Assembly: GCA_039182735.1 (NCBI GenBank)
Contig: JBCDCB010000013.1
Span: 1 to 64,000, forward strand
Reading direction: 5' to 3'
Source of the DNA: JBCDCB01 sp039182735
GTDB taxonomy: Bacteria > Planctomycetota > Phycisphaerae > Phycisphaerales > UBA1924
Length of the DNA stretch: 64,000 bases
Within the stretch, counting starts at the first letter, position 1; every line of letters starts with the position of its first letter. Position numbers and translations under genes: made by a program. This document shows positions 33,310 through 42,833 of this stretch, piece by piece. Under the pieces are notes generated by a model. The model made no database searches and was not told the DNA's origin. It was given only the letters and a program-made list of their open reading frames with translations.

Positions 33310-33693
33310 ATGGAACAGCCCGCACCCAACCCGCACGCGCCGATCGGGAAGGCCGTCGTCGATCACGTCAACTCCGGCGCCGCGAGCGACGCGCCGCTGT
33401 GGGACGCCCACTACGACCCGAACTTCACCTCCGTCGAAGCCGACGGCATGAGCCACACCGGACGCGAGGCGGTGCAAGGCAAGCACGACTACTGGTTCAA
33501 CGCGCACACGGTGCACAGCATGAAGGCGACCGGCCCGTACCTCGGGCAGAACGGATTCAGCGTCATCATGGAGCTCGACGTCGAACCCAAGGACGGCTCG
33601 TGGCCGCGCATGACCATGCAGGAAGTCGGCGTCTACACCGTCGAGAACGGCAAGGTCGTGCGCGAAGAGTTCATGTACCCGCCGATGGGGTAA
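33310..33693 (+). CDS. SnoaL-like (NTF2-fold) protein
   Basis: A 127-aa protein, MEQPAPNPHAPIGKAVVDHV..., preceded by AAGGAG at a good distance. The segments DAPLWDAHYDPNFTSVEADG, then HTGREAVQGKHDYWFNAHTV and VYTVENGKVVREEFMY show the SnoaL/NTF2-like cone fold used for small-molecule binding or isomerisation. The longer open frame upstream is antisense to alaS and is not coding. Substrate unknown. Confidence 0.82.
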   Translation: MEQPAPNPHAPIGKAVVDHVNSGAASDAPLWDAHYDPNFTSVEADGMSHTGREAVQGKHDYWFNAHTVHSMKATGPYLGQNGFSVIMELDVEPKDGSWPRMTMQEVGVYTVENGKVVREEFMYPPMG

Positions 33694-33708
33694 GGATTCT
33701 ACGGTAAG

Positions 33709-34083
33709 TCATGGAGCAAGCACTCGCGCCAATCGGATCTTTGCAAATTCAGCTCCAAACGGCGCCAAGAAGACTGCTTGAAACCGCCAAATCTGCCCAG
33801 CCTTAAGCGAGGATGTAGTTGCCGCCGCATCAGCGACCTTTTCATCTTCATCATTCAACACGTCAAAGTAGATGGCGAGAGCTTGCAGGTCACGACCCGT
33901 GTCGTTTCTAGCGATTCCCGAGACCCCGGCATGGCCAATGTACCCTTGGCGATACGTTCCGGTCGTCTCGACGAATACTCCATTCATAGTGGATGGCTCC
34001 GGCAAGCTAACTTGACCGGCCGTACCACATCCCGCGAAGACAATGCAAGCAGAAGTCACGACGCACGCAATTCCGATTCGCAC
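33709..34083 (-). CDS. small lipoprotein, FxLYD-like domain
   Basis: A 124-aa predicted lipoprotein (MRIGIACVVTSACIVFAGCG, lipobox FAGC) with a mature domain HAGVSGIARNDTGRDLQALA followed by IYFDVLNDEDEKVADAAATT, typical of FxLYD/DUF3426-like beta-sandwich domains ('G.v.N.t...l..v.v...l.d..g..v'). Base composition is notably lower in GC than its neighbours, suggesting recent acquisition. Overlapping plus-strand frames show no protein features. Confidence 0.75.
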   Translation of the reverse strand: MRIGIACVVTSACIVFAGCGTAGQVSLPEPSTMNGVFVETTGTYRQGYIGHAGVSGIARNDTGRDLQALAIYFDVLNDEDEKVADAAATTSSLKAGQIWRFQAVFLAPFGAEFAKIRLARVLAP

Positions 34084-34154
34084 AAGCTACTCCTTGGAAT
34101 CAGGGAGCCGATAGATTCAACAATCATATCGGGTATTGCTTGGGAATCCGAACT

Positions 34155-34865
34155 CTAACGCACGCGGTTCGTCAGCGTGCCGAGCGCCTCGATCGTGATC
34201 GAGACTTCGTCACCATCGCGCAGGAAACGCTGCGGGTTGTACGCCATGCCCACGCCGCTGGGCGTGCCGGTCAGGATGATCGTGCCGGGCAGGAGCGTCG
34301 TCCCGCGCGAGAGCTCCGTGATGAGCGTGGCGACCGGGAAGATCATCTGGCTGGTCGGCGCGTCCTGCACCACCTCGCCGTTGAGTGTCGTCGTCAGCCG
34401 CAGCACCTGCGGATCGGGGACGTCGCTCGCCGGCGTCACGTGCGGCCCGAGCGGGCAGAACGTATCGAACGACTTGCCCCGGCAGAACTGCCCGCCGCTG
34501 CCTTTCTTCTGCCACCAGCGCGCCGATACGTCGTTCGCCACGCAGTACCCGAGCACGTGCGTGAGGGCGTTGTCTTCGGAAACGTCCTTCGCCGCGCGCC
34601 CGATGATCACGCCGAGCTCGCCCTCGTAATCGACCTGCTCCTCGTTCGCGCAGATCTCCGGGATGACGATCTCGTCCCCGTGCAGGCAGCAAGACGCCGG
34701 GTTCTTCGTGAAGACCATGGGCCGCTCGGGGACATCGGCTCCCTGCTCGTGCGCATGCTCGGCATAGTTGCGACCGATGCCGATCACATGACGGATCGGC
34801 AGGTCATCGCCGGCGGGCCCGCGCAACGCGACGCCGAACTCCGTGCGCACGAGCGGGTACGCCAT
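34155..34865 (-). CDS. fumarylacetoacetate hydrolase-family protein
   Basis: A 236-aa enzyme of the FAH family (hydratase/decarboxylase/acylpyruvase group): IRHVIGIGRNYAEHAHEQGA with the family's GxNY motif, PMVFTKNPASCC, metal-ligand acids in EEQVDYEGELGVIIGRAAKD, the DVSARWWQKK turn and a C-terminal TGTPSGVGMA. It probably cleaves or hydrates a 2,4-dioxo- or acylpyruvate-type substrate. The ATG at 34865 lies 3 bp after the stop of the upstream 710-aa gene, so it is the last gene of the SPFH-ABC operon. Confidence 0.9.
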   Translation of the reverse strand: MAYPLVRTEFGVALRGPAGDDLPIRHVIGIGRNYAEHAHEQGADVPERPMVFTKNPASCCLHGDEIVIPEICANEEQVDYEGELGVIIGRAAKDVSEDNALTHVLGYCVANDVSARWWQKKGSGGQFCRGKSFDTFCPLGPHVTPASDVPDPQVLRLTTTLNGEVVQDAPTSQMIFPVATLITELSRGTTLLPGTIILTGTPSGVGMAYNPQRFLRDGDEVSITIEALGTLTNRVR

Positions 34866-34867
34866 GC

Positions 34868-37000
34868 TTACTGCTGCTCCCGCTGGAGCATCTGCGGCAG
34901 CCACGTCTCCGCGTTCGTCTGCTCGAACGTCTGCAAACGCTGGCGATACTCCTCGATGCCCGGCGGCGGCGGGAAGTACCGCTCGCGACCCTCCTGCGGG
35001 ATCTGCGGGAAGTTGCTCGCCATGAATCGCATCAGGTCGTCGTACACCGCGAGCTGCAGCTCCGCCGGCAACCGGCTGAAGAGCATCGCCGACTGGCCGA
35101 TCCCCAGCGACTGCCCGCCCGCGAACTGCCCGGCGACCTCGGGGATCATCCCGCCCGCCTTCGCTTCCCTTGGCACCGATGACGCGTTGCCGTACTGCAC
35201 GTCGTCCATGGAATTCAAGCGCCACTGACGCCCCGTCAGCAGGCGCACGAGCACGCGCGATACCGACTCGGCAAAGGTGTCACCCACGTACTCCAGCATC
35301 CGACGGGCATCGGCGTCAACAAGAGTGCGATAGTCCTGCGCACCGCGGAAGCTGTCGTACACCTTGCGCGCGTACGCGAGCCGATTCGCGAAGAACTGCG
35401 AGTCGTTGCGCAGCAGGCCCTGCAGGAACGCCTGCGTGATCGCCGCCTCGATCTCGCTCACCGCGACGTGCGGGATCTCGATCCGCTCCTCGAGCTGCTT
35501 CTGCACGAACTCCGAGAGCGACAGCTCGCTGAGTTCGAGAAGCAGGCGCTCGTCGGTCTGGTTGAGCCAGTCCGCCTCGCGCAGCTGCCGGTGATACCGC
35601 TCGGCCATCGCGATATCGCCGCGATTGAACGAGATGCGGATCACCTCGCGGATGAAGTTCTCGTACCCCGCCGAGTAGAGACGGAACGCGCGGTTCGGAT
35701 CATCGGCGACCTCGTTGCGCGCCTGCGCGCGGTCGCGCAGGATCGCGAGCACCTCGCCGTAGGTGCTCGCGTAGTGGAAGCTCGGCAGCGCGAAGTACTC
35801 GTTGCTGGCGTAGTCGTACTGGATATCGCCGAAGCGGAAGAGCTCCTGGATCGCGTGCAGGGTGATGCGGTCGGTGTTGAGCGTGGTAAAGCCGGTGGTT
35901 TCGGTGCGGGTTTCGCCCTCCTCGACGCCGCGCGTGGTCCAGTAGACCGCGTGGACGGAGGGGTGGCGCCAGTCGAGCGGGCCGAAGTCGCGCGTGTAGC
36001 GGAGCATGCGCGACGGCTCCATGTGGTAGTCCTCGATGAGCACCTTGCGGCGGACGTGGGGCACGAGCACCTCCCACGCCAGCGCGTAGCGCTCATCCTC
36101 GAGAAGCGCGTTGAGCGAGCTGTTGGATTCCGCGCTGCGCGAACCCGCGCCGAGCGTCGAGCCCGTCCACGAGTTGTTCTGCGCCTCATGCACCGTGAGC
36201 AGGCGGAGCAGGTCCATCCCGAGCTCAATGCGTGCTTCGTCCTCGATCCGCTCGACGAGTTCGAGCACGCGGGGCTCATACGTGGTGTCGTCCGCCGTGT
36301 CGTCCGATCGTTCGAGATGCAAAGCGAGCTCGACCTCGGCGAGCGACTCGACCTGTGCGCGCGCTTCGACGATCGGCATCAGGAAGGCTTCGTACGCCGC
36401 CGTCGCTTGTTCCCGCGACATCGCCGCGGTGTTGGGCGGCGTGCCGAGCACTTCCGTCCATTCGCGCGCGAGCTCACGCTTGTAGTAATGGTTCGCGTCG
36501 TCGCTGAAGCCCTGAATCTTGTGGTTGAAGATCCACGCGAGCTCCTTGTGCAGCAGCGTGTCGTTGGGATTGCGCGGGATGCCCTGCGATCGCAGCAGGT
36601 CGATGCCGGCCTTCACCCACGTCCATCGCTCCGACGCGGTCTTCGTCGCGACGGAGATGTTGTACGACATGTTCCACGCGTGGAAGGCCCACACGCGCGG
36701 GAAGCGCGGCTGCAGCTTCGTGATCGCGCTGGAGAGCTCGATCGCCTCGTAGAACTTGCCGTCTTCCTTCAGCTGGTTCGCGCGGATCCACAGGTAGTTC
36801 ACGAAAAGCCCGCGGAACGCGCCCATCGCGATGCCCAGCGCCACCTCCGGCGGATCGCCCTCGCTCGCCTGATCCGTGTAGACGAGCTGTGCGCGCCCGG
36901 CCTCGGCTGCCATGCGCGGCGAGAGCGCCGACGCGCTGGCCAGCGCCAGCACCAGCACGAGAGCCGCGATCGCCTGAATGGTCCCGTCGCGTGTGAGCAT
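34868..37000 (-). CDS. large helical exported/anchored protein of the SPFH-ABC operon (710 aa)
   Basis: The N-terminal hydrophobic segment TIQAIAALVLVLALASASAL is a signal anchor. It is followed by helical, TPR-like sequence (GKFYEAIELSSAITKLQPRF-PRVWAFHAWNMSYNISVATK...), so most of the protein should be periplasmic or cytoplasmic-membrane attached. No enzyme motif is visible and no named family is recognised. It lies 44 bp downstream of the ABC permease in the same direction, which suggests a substrate-handling or scaffold partner of the exporter. Confidence 0.75.
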   Translation of the reverse strand: MLTRDGTIQAIAALVLVLALASASALSPRMAAEAGRAQLVYTDQASEGDPPEVALGIAMGAFRGLFVNYLWIRANQLKEDGKFYEAIELSSAITKLQPRFPRVWAFHAWNMSYNISVATKTASERWTWVKAGIDLLRSQGIPRNPNDTLLHKELAWIFNHKIQGFSDDANHYYKRELAREWTEVLGTPPNTAAMSREQATAAYEAFLMPIVEARAQVESLAEVELALHLERSDDTADDTTYEPRVLELVERIEDEARIELGMDLLRLLTVHEAQNNSWTGSTLGAGSRSAESNSSLNALLEDERYALAWEVLVPHVRRKVLIEDYHMEPSRMLRYTRDFGPLDWRHPSVHAVYWTTRGVEEGETRTETTGFTTLNTDRITLHAIQELFRFGDIQYDYASNEYFALPSFHYASTYGEVLAILRDRAQARNEVADDPNRAFRLYSAGYENFIREVIRISFNRGDIAMAERYHRQLREADWLNQTDERLLLELSELSLSEFVQKQLEERIEIPHVAVSEIEAAITQAFLQGLLRNDSQFFANRLAYARKVYDSFRGAQDYRTLVDADARRMLEYVGDTFAESVSRVLVRLLTGRQWRLNSMDDVQYGNASSVPREAKAGGMIPEVAGQFAGGQSLGIGQSAMLFSRLPAELQLAVYDDLMRFMASNFPQIPQEGRERYFPPPPGIEEYRQRLQTFEQTNAETWLPQMLQREQQ

Positions 37001-37044
37001 GCGTGCCTCCTGGGAACTCTATTCGGGCACCGGGCCCGGGCGGT

Positions 37045-39228
37045 TCAGTTGCCGGAGTAGATCGCCAGTTCGCGCTTGCGGAAGATTGCCCAGCCCAGCG
37101 AGAGCGTCCCGAGCGTCCACGAGCCCACGATCCCCAGCGCGAGCAGGACGTCGCCCCACGAGACCAGCCGCCCCTCCACCAGCTTGGTCGCCGGCTCGAG
37201 CTCCGCGAACTGCTTGAACCCCCCCGCGATCGGGATCGCGATCAGGCGGATCGCCATGTTGAAGTAGTTCCGGCTCCCGTCACGGTTCAGCGTGTAGTGG
37301 AACTGCAGGCTCTCGCTGAGGAATCCCGCGGACTCGGCGGCGAAGAGCACCGCGATCGTCGCGAACGACGCCGTCGGGAACGACATGAACGTCCCCGTCG
37401 CCACGCCCACCGCCGCAATAAAGCCGAGCTTGATCCAGACGATCAGCATGATCCGCCAGAAGTTCAGCTCGTACCCGCCCGCCGTGTACATGATCTCCAG
37501 ACCATCCGGCGGGATGGTGATCGAACGCGGGCTCTGCGGCGTCGGATTGATCGGCGGGTTGCTGATGTTGAGCTGCAGCACGCCGTCGGGCGGGACCATC
37601 TCCACCGGGAACGTCAGGATCTGCGAGACGTTCAGCGCGGACTGGTTCCGCCCCGCCGTCACGGGGTCCTGCGTGGCGGGCCACGGCGTGCCGTTGGTGA
37701 ACACACCGATCGTGTAGATGTCCGTCGGCGTGTTTGAAGCCGAGTTGATCTTGTAGCGCAGCGTGAGGTACTCGCGCCCGACCTGAAACGTGGGGCGCTC
37801 GCCTCGCTCGCGCTGCTCTTCGACGGATCGGAGGATGTCCTCGAACTCCGATTCCGTGAGCCGCTCGGATGGGTTGACACCGAAGAACAGGAACGTGCGC
37901 GAGGTCGCGGGCTCGATCGTGCGCGACTGCGCCTCGAACTCCGTCATCACCTCTTCTCGCGCGAAGCGGCGAACGACCGGGACGTCCTGGATATCCGGGT
38001 TGGAGGACATCTGCGCGAGGATGCGGCGTTCGACCACGTCCTCGATCGGCGCGTTGAACGCCTCGAGGAACGCCTCGCGTTCCTCCTGCATGACCTGCGC
38101 ACGATCCGCCTCGGTGAGGCTCGGATCGTTGCGGAAGCGGATGTCGGTGCGCCGCTCGGCCGCCCACTGGATGCGGTCCTCGGTGGGCTCGAAGGGCTCC
38201 GGCGAGACGCCGACGCGCGCCACGAGCACCTGCGTCTCGAGGATCCGCCGGTCGAGCGTCATGCCGGGCTGCCCGTCGGTCCGGACCATGTACGCCACCT
38301 CGCCCTCGGCGGGCTGGTGTCGAAGGTACTCGGTGAACATGTACACGCCGGCCGCGCTCACCACGAGCAGCGCCGCGTTGACGCTCATCACGCCCACCCA
38401 CTTGCCCAGGATGTACTGCCAGGGCGCCGTGGGCTTGGTCATCGTCTGCCAGATGATCTTCTCGCGCTGCTCGGTTGTCACGGTCGCAACCGAGAGGAAG
38501 ACCGTCATCATCGACATCAGCAGATACGAGAACCCGATCCCGTACTGCATCCACTGCTGCACCCGATAGCGCAGGGGCTGGGCCTCGTTCAACACACTCG
38601 GCACGACCGCCAGCAGCATGATCAGCAGCACGATGAACACGAGCGAGACCTTCATCCGCACCGCTTCGCTCAGCACGTTCCGCGCCACCGCCGTCACCGG
38701 GTTCGACCCGCTCAACGCCGCACGCAAGAGCTGCAGGCACGTGATGAACGCCAGCACCAGCGGCGACGACGCGAACAGCAGGCCGCCGAACGCCGACGTC
38801 GGCTCGAAGAGCATCAGCGGCCACGCCACGCCCCACGACACCAGCAGCAGCGCGATCGAACTCAGCCCGATCCCCAGCCACACCAGCGCCACAAAGATCC
38901 CGCCGACAAGCAGGAACGCAAGCCCCACCTGCGCGACCGCGCCGAAGCTCTGATCGCTCACGAGCGTCGTCAGGATCGTGCGCCCGAGGCCCCGCAGCGC
39001 CTCCACGGGGCTCGTGCGCTCGACCTCGGCGATCCCGGCGCGCAGCGCCTCGGCCCGCTCGCTCGCGCGTTCGGCGATCCGCTCGGCGGCGCCCGGTTCG
39101 TTCGCCGCAACCAAGAACGCCGCGAACAGACCGATCGTGACAACCGCGATCGCGGCGCTGGCGACGAGCTTGAAACGTCGCCCCTGCTGCAACCGGTTCG
39201 CGCGGGCAAGCAAGTCGGTGAGGTTCAT
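37045..39228 (-). CDS. ABC transporter permease (727 aa)
   Basis: Integral membrane subunit for the ATPase at 39225, whose stop overlaps this start. An N-terminal membrane helix (FKLVASAAIAVVTIGLFAAF) is followed by several segments (residues about 100-170, 195-215 and 230-330), a long periplasmic domain (about 330-590) and a C-terminal helical bundle. The segment RNVLSEAVRMKVSLVFIVLL matches ABC-2-type permeases ('..f.e.lR.k...v..l'), as does ITTEQREKIIWQTMTKP-like sequence (TVTTEQREKIIWQTMTKPTA). An ABC-2 exporter or an assembly machine is likely. Confidence 0.85.
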   Translation of the reverse strand: MNLTDLLARANRLQQGRRFKLVASAAIAVVTIGLFAAFLVAANEPGAAERIAERASERAEALRAGIAEVERTSPVEALRGLGRTILTTLVSDQSFGAVAQVGLAFLLVGGIFVALVWLGIGLSSIALLLVSWGVAWPLMLFEPTSAFGGLLFASSPLVLAFITCLQLLRAALSGSNPVTAVARNVLSEAVRMKVSLVFIVLLIMLLAVVPSVLNEAQPLRYRVQQWMQYGIGFSYLLMSMMTVFLSVATVTTEQREKIIWQTMTKPTAPWQYILGKWVGVMSVNAALLVVSAAGVYMFTEYLRHQPAEGEVAYMVRTDGQPGMTLDRRILETQVLVARVGVSPEPFEPTEDRIQWAAERRTDIRFRNDPSLTEADRAQVMQEEREAFLEAFNAPIEDVVERRILAQMSSNPDIQDVPVVRRFAREEVMTEFEAQSRTIEPATSRTFLFFGVNPSERLTESEFEDILRSVEEQRERGERPTFQVGREYLTLRYKINSASNTPTDIYTIGVFTNGTPWPATQDPVTAGRNQSALNVSQILTFPVEMVPPDGVLQLNISNPPINPTPQSPRSITIPPDGLEIMYTAGGYELNFWRIMLIVWIKLGFIAAVGVATGTFMSFPTASFATIAVLFAAESAGFLSESLQFHYTLNRDGSRNYFNMAIRLIAIPIAGGFKQFAELEPATKLVEGRLVSWGDVLLALGIVGSWTLGTLSLGWAIFRKRELAIYSGN

Positions 39229-40409
39229 CGCTTGGGCTCGTCCTCGTCGTCGCCGAGCAGCGAACTGATCACCTCGTCATCGACCGCGTCCGATGAGGTG
39301 GCCTCTTCCACGGGTTCCGGTTCCGGCGCCGCATCCTTCGAGACGAGCGACTCGATCACGTCGGGCTGTTCCGGCGCACGCCGCGCGGGCGGACGCTCGA
39401 CCTCGGGCGCCTCGATCTCCGGTTCGCCGGCGACCAACTGCTCGATCAGCGCGTCGCCGCCCTGCTCATCGCCCTGGAGGAACGCGGCGGTCGAGCCGTC
39501 ATTGCTCGCACCGCTCGTCGCGAGCTGCTCGCTCCGCGCGCGATCGACGATGTCCACGAAGAGCTCTTCGAGCTTCTGTCTCGGGCGCGACACGCCCTCG
39601 ATCGCATGGCCGCGGCGTTCGAGCACCGAGCGCAGTTCGGCGAGCGTCTCGTCGTCGAGCGAGTCGGTCTGCACGATCGAACGGTCGCGCGATTCGAGCA
39701 GTTCCTCGCACGTCCCCTCGGCGCGGATCTTCCCGCCGTACAAGATCACCATGCGGCTCACGACGTCCTCGACGTCGGAGAGCAGGTGGCTCGAGAGCAG
39801 GATGGTCTTGCCGCGCTTACCGAGCGTGACGATCAGGTCCTTGACCTGTCGCGTGCCGATCGGGTCGAGCCCCGTGGTCGGTTCGTCGAGGATGAGGAAC
39901 TCGGGGTCGTTGATGAGCGCCTGCGCCAGCCCGATGCGGCGTTGCATCCCTTTGGAGTACTCGCGCACCTGACGGTGCTGCACGCCGGCGAGCCCGACCA
40001 TCTCGAGCAGTTCGTCCACGCGACGCTGCGCTGTCTTGCGCTCGAGCCCGAAGAGCTTGGCGTAGTACTCGAGCGTCTCGCGCGCGTTGAGGAACGGGTA
40101 GAGGTATGACTCCTCCGGCAGGTACCCGATCCGGCGTTTGATATCGACCTCCTGCGGCGCCTTCCCGACGACGCTGAGGTGGCCGCCGCTGCGCTTGAGC
40201 AGCCCGAGGATCATCTTGATCGTCGTGGACTTGCCCGATCCGTTTGGCCCGAGCAGCCCGAAGACCTCGCCGCGATGGATCTGGAAGGTGATCGAGTCCA
40301 CGGCGCGCGCGCGATCGCGCAGCCAGAAGTCCTTGAAGACCTTCGAGAGGTTGTGCGTCGCGACGATCGCTTCTTCGCCGGCGTGCTCGTGCTGCGGGTG
40401 CTCGGGCAT
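39225..40409 (-). CDS. ABC transporter ATP-binding protein
   Basis: A 394-aa ATPase: Walker A GPNGSGKST at 54-62, Q-loop region GYLPEESYLYPF, ABC signature YSKGMQRRIGLAQAL and Walker B FLILDEPTTGLDP. After the nucleotide-binding domain, a C-terminal extension of about 150 residues is rich in Glu and Pro (EIEAPEVERPPARRAPEQPD ... SSLLGDDEDEPKR), an unusual acidic tail. ATG 40409 is chosen because the upstream frame is antisense-like. The stop overlaps the permease start. Confidence 0.93.
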   Translation of the reverse strand: MPEHPQHEHAGEEAIVATHNLSKVFKDFWLRDRARAVDSITFQIHRGEVFGLLGPNGSGKSTTIKMILGLLKRSGGHLSVVGKAPQEVDIKRRIGYLPEESYLYPFLNARETLEYYAKLFGLERKTAQRRVDELLEMVGLAGVQHRQVREYSKGMQRRIGLAQALINDPEFLILDEPTTGLDPIGTRQVKDLIVTLGKRGKTILLSSHLLSDVEDVVSRMVILYGGKIRAEGTCEELLESRDRSIVQTDSLDDETLAELRSVLERRGHAIEGVSRPRQKLEELFVDIVDRARSEQLATSGASNDGSTAAFLQGDEQGGDALIEQLVAGEPEIEAPEVERPPARRAPEQPDVIESLVSKDAAPEPEPVEEATSSDAVDDEVISSLLGDDEDEPKR

Positions 40410-40428
40410 GGATCCCCCGTCGGTTCGG

Positions 40429-41838
40429 CTACTCGCGCATCGTCCCGGAGTTGAACGCGTTCCGGCGCGCCTCGTTCTGCTCGACGTCTCGGCGACGCAC
40501 CGCGCGTTCGATCTCACGCTTCCACTCGGGATCGGGCGTCAGGAGCATCCGCAAATCGCTCCCGCCCGGGAGCCAGAACGTCTCCGTCGTCTCACGCCCG
40601 AGGAACTCCTGGATCGCGCCGGTCATCTCGTTCACCAGCGTGAGCTTCGGGTTCGCGCGGTAGTTCGAGAGCTTGGCGAGGAAGTCGTCCGCGCGTGACT
40701 GCGCCGCGCGCCGGATGGTCGTGCGGTACTGCTCTGCCTGCACGATCGTCTCTGAGGCGCTCCCGCCGATCTTGAAGCCCTCGAAGACCTCGCCGTTGAC
40801 CTCGAGCGTGCGACCGTCGAACTCGCCGTCGAAGACCGCGCGGATCGTATCGAGCACGTCGGCGCCGGCCTCCACGCCGCCCGTCTCGAGCACACGCTCA
40901 TACTCCTCGATCAGCGCGAGCAGCGGCTCGTGCGCGCTGCCGGCGACCTGGTTGAGCTGCTCGGTGCGGCTCCGCCGCGCGTTCTCGAGCTGTGTCGAGG
41001 ATTGCTGCTGCGCCGTGAGCACCTGCTGGAACTCGCGGTTCACGCGCTGCGGCGCCCGCAGGGGCGTCGCGCGGAGGTCGAGCGCCCGAAGCCCCAGGTC
41101 GAGCGCCTCGAACGAATCCTGCACCTTCGCGCGCGTGCTCGTCTCGAGCGCTCCAACGCTGAGCGCCTGCGATCGCTGGTCGCCCGAGCCAATGAGCGCG
41201 TCGATGGGCGTCTGCGCGACACCGTGCACCGCGGCCCGCTGCACGAGCGCGCGCACGAGCGACGCCTCGTGATCGGGGTGGATGTTCTCGAGGTAGCGGT
41301 CGGCCTGCGAGCGCGTGTAGTCGAGCTTCCAGCGTGCGTGCACGAGGTTGAGATCGTTCGTGATCATCGAGCCCTCGCGCCCCGGGCGGAGGTTGTTGCG
41401 CCCGGGGGGCCCGCCGCTGACCTGGTCGGGGTCGATGACCGGATCCCAGAACGCGTCGCGCACTTCGACGCTCTCGTCGCCCGACCCGATGGTGATGATC
41501 TCGCCGACGGGACGCGGCAGGTTGAATCGCAGCCCGGGGGTGAGCCCGCTCTCGACGATCTTCCCGAAGCGGACGCGGATGCCCGACTCGCCCTGCTCGA
41601 TCGTGCGCGCGCCCGACATCACAAAGAGCACCACCATCAGTGCAAGCGAGAAGAGCAGCACGTAGTAGAGGATGCGCAGCGCGTCGGCGAGCGACTGGTT
41701 CGCCGCCTCCATCGAGACGGCCCGCGCCACGCGCGCGTCCTCGCCTCGGAGCGTCACCGACGCCGCACGACGCGGCGTTTCGACGGGCATCTCCTCAAGC
41801 GGGCCGCCCGTATCGATGTGGTCCTGATGCTCGTTCAA
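40429..41838 (-). CDS. SPFH-domain protein, HflK-like (469 aa)
   Basis: One transmembrane helix (residues about 55-77, LRILYYVLLFSLALMVVLFV) precedes an SPFH/prohibitin domain (GARTIEQGESGIRVRFGKIV...) and long coiled-coil helices. HflK-type proteins form large membrane rings, often around the FtsH protease. The usual HflK/HflC pairing is kept: the downstream-in-space gene at 41835 is HflC-like and overlaps this start by 4 bp. The C-terminal half has helical RREFQQVLTAQQQSSTQLEN-type sequence. Confidence 0.82.
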   Translation of the reverse strand: MNEHQDHIDTGGPLEEMPVETPRRAASVTLRGEDARVARAVSMEAANQSLADALRILYYVLLFSLALMVVLFVMSGARTIEQGESGIRVRFGKIVESGLTPGLRFNLPRPVGEIITIGSGDESVEVRDAFWDPVIDPDQVSGGPPGRNNLRPGREGSMITNDLNLVHARWKLDYTRSQADRYLENIHPDHEASLVRALVQRAAVHGVAQTPIDALIGSGDQRSQALSVGALETSTRAKVQDSFEALDLGLRALDLRATPLRAPQRVNREFQQVLTAQQQSSTQLENARRSRTEQLNQVAGSAHEPLLALIEEYERVLETGGVEAGADVLDTIRAVFDGEFDGRTLEVNGEVFEGFKIGGSASETIVQAEQYRTTIRRAAQSRADDFLAKLSNYRANPKLTLVNEMTGAIQEFLGRETTETFWLPGGSDLRMLLTPDPEWKREIERAVRRRDVEQNEARRNAFNSGTMRE

Positions 41839-42821
41839 CGATCACCCCCGGCATCGCCATCGAGCCTGAACTGGTCGGGGATCTCACCGTTGCGAGCCTG
41901 CTCGATCGCGTCGGGATCGAACGCGCCCATGCCCGCGAACGAGCTGTCGAGCACGACGGTCGCACGCCGCCCGAGTCCCTGGCGGAGCAGGTCGAGCTGC
42001 GAGAGGAAGGCGAAGAACTCGGGGTCTTCGTCGAGCGCCGCGATGAACTGCGAGGCTTCCTCGTCGCCCTTGTTCCGGATCTCCGCCGCGACGAACTCCG
42101 CGAAGTTCATGATGCGGCTCGCGTCGCTGCTGGCGTCGGCGAGGATCTTGGCCGACTCGGCGAGCCCGACCGACTCCGCGTTCGCCGCGAGTCGCTGGCG
42201 CGTCGCGCGCATGCGGGTGATGACTTCCTGGCTGGTGCGTTCGGGCAGCAGGATGCGGCTGATCCCGACGAGCTGGACATCGATCCCGTTCGCCGCGGCC
42301 CCCGCGCCGTCGTCCGTGCCGCCCCGGATCGCGTTGAGGATGTCCGATTCAAGGGCCGCGATCTGTTCGTCGGCGTTGTCGCCGAAGAGCTCCCCGATCG
42401 TGTACGCCGACACCGATGCGGACGCGCTGCGCATCAGCGTGCGCAGGCGTTCGTCGGCGGCGTTGAAGCGTTCGCGCGACGACGACCCCGCGGACTGGAA
42501 CCGCTGGTGGAACGCGAGCGGGTCCGACACCCGGTACGCGCAGAACAACTCGACGACGATCTGCTTGTCGTCGGCGGTCTGCTGCGTCTCGAGCGCGCCC
42601 TGCAGGAAGCGCAGGCGTTTGTCGTAGATCGTGGTGGCCTGCACGGGTGACGGCCACTTGAACCGTAGCCCGGGCTCGGACACGACCGAGTTCTCGCCCG
42701 CCTTCCCGAACGTCGTCAGGATGGCGACCTCGTTGAAGCGCACCGTGAACGTGCTCATGTACACGAGGAACCCGAGCACGATCAGGGCGGTGACGACCAG
42801 CGTGATTGCGTTTGTGCGCAC
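41835..42821 (-). CDS. SPFH-domain protein, HflC-like (328 aa)
   Basis: MRTNAITLVVTALIVLGFLV forms the membrane anchor, followed by the SPFH domain VRFNEVAILTTFGKAGENSV with LRFKWPSPVQATTIYDKRLR (HflC-type) and a helical C-terminal region. It probably forms the hetero-oligomer with the HflK-like protein whose start it overlaps. HflKC complexes regulate membrane protein turnover, but here the partner genes are ABC-transporter subunits rather than ftsH. Confidence 0.85.
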   Translation of the reverse strand: MRTNAITLVVTALIVLGFLVYMSTFTVRFNEVAILTTFGKAGENSVVSEPGLRFKWPSPVQATTIYDKRLRFLQGALETQQTADDKQIVVELFCAYRVSDPLAFHQRFQSAGSSSRERFNAADERLRTLMRSASASVSAYTIGELFGDNADEQIAALESDILNAIRGGTDDGAGAAANGIDVQLVGISRILLPERTSQEVITRMRATRQRLAANAESVGLAESAKILADASSDASRIMNFAEFVAAEIRNKGDEEASQFIAALDEDPEFFAFLSQLDLLRQGLGRRATVVLDSSFAGMGAFDPDAIEQARNGEIPDQFRLDGDAGGDR

Positions 42822-42833
42822 GTCGCGTAGCTC

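Noticed and set aside
38317..39972. 551-codon plus-strand frame opposite the ABC permease and ATPase
   Set aside because: His/Arg/Ser-rich shadow of a well-supported ABC transporter operon.
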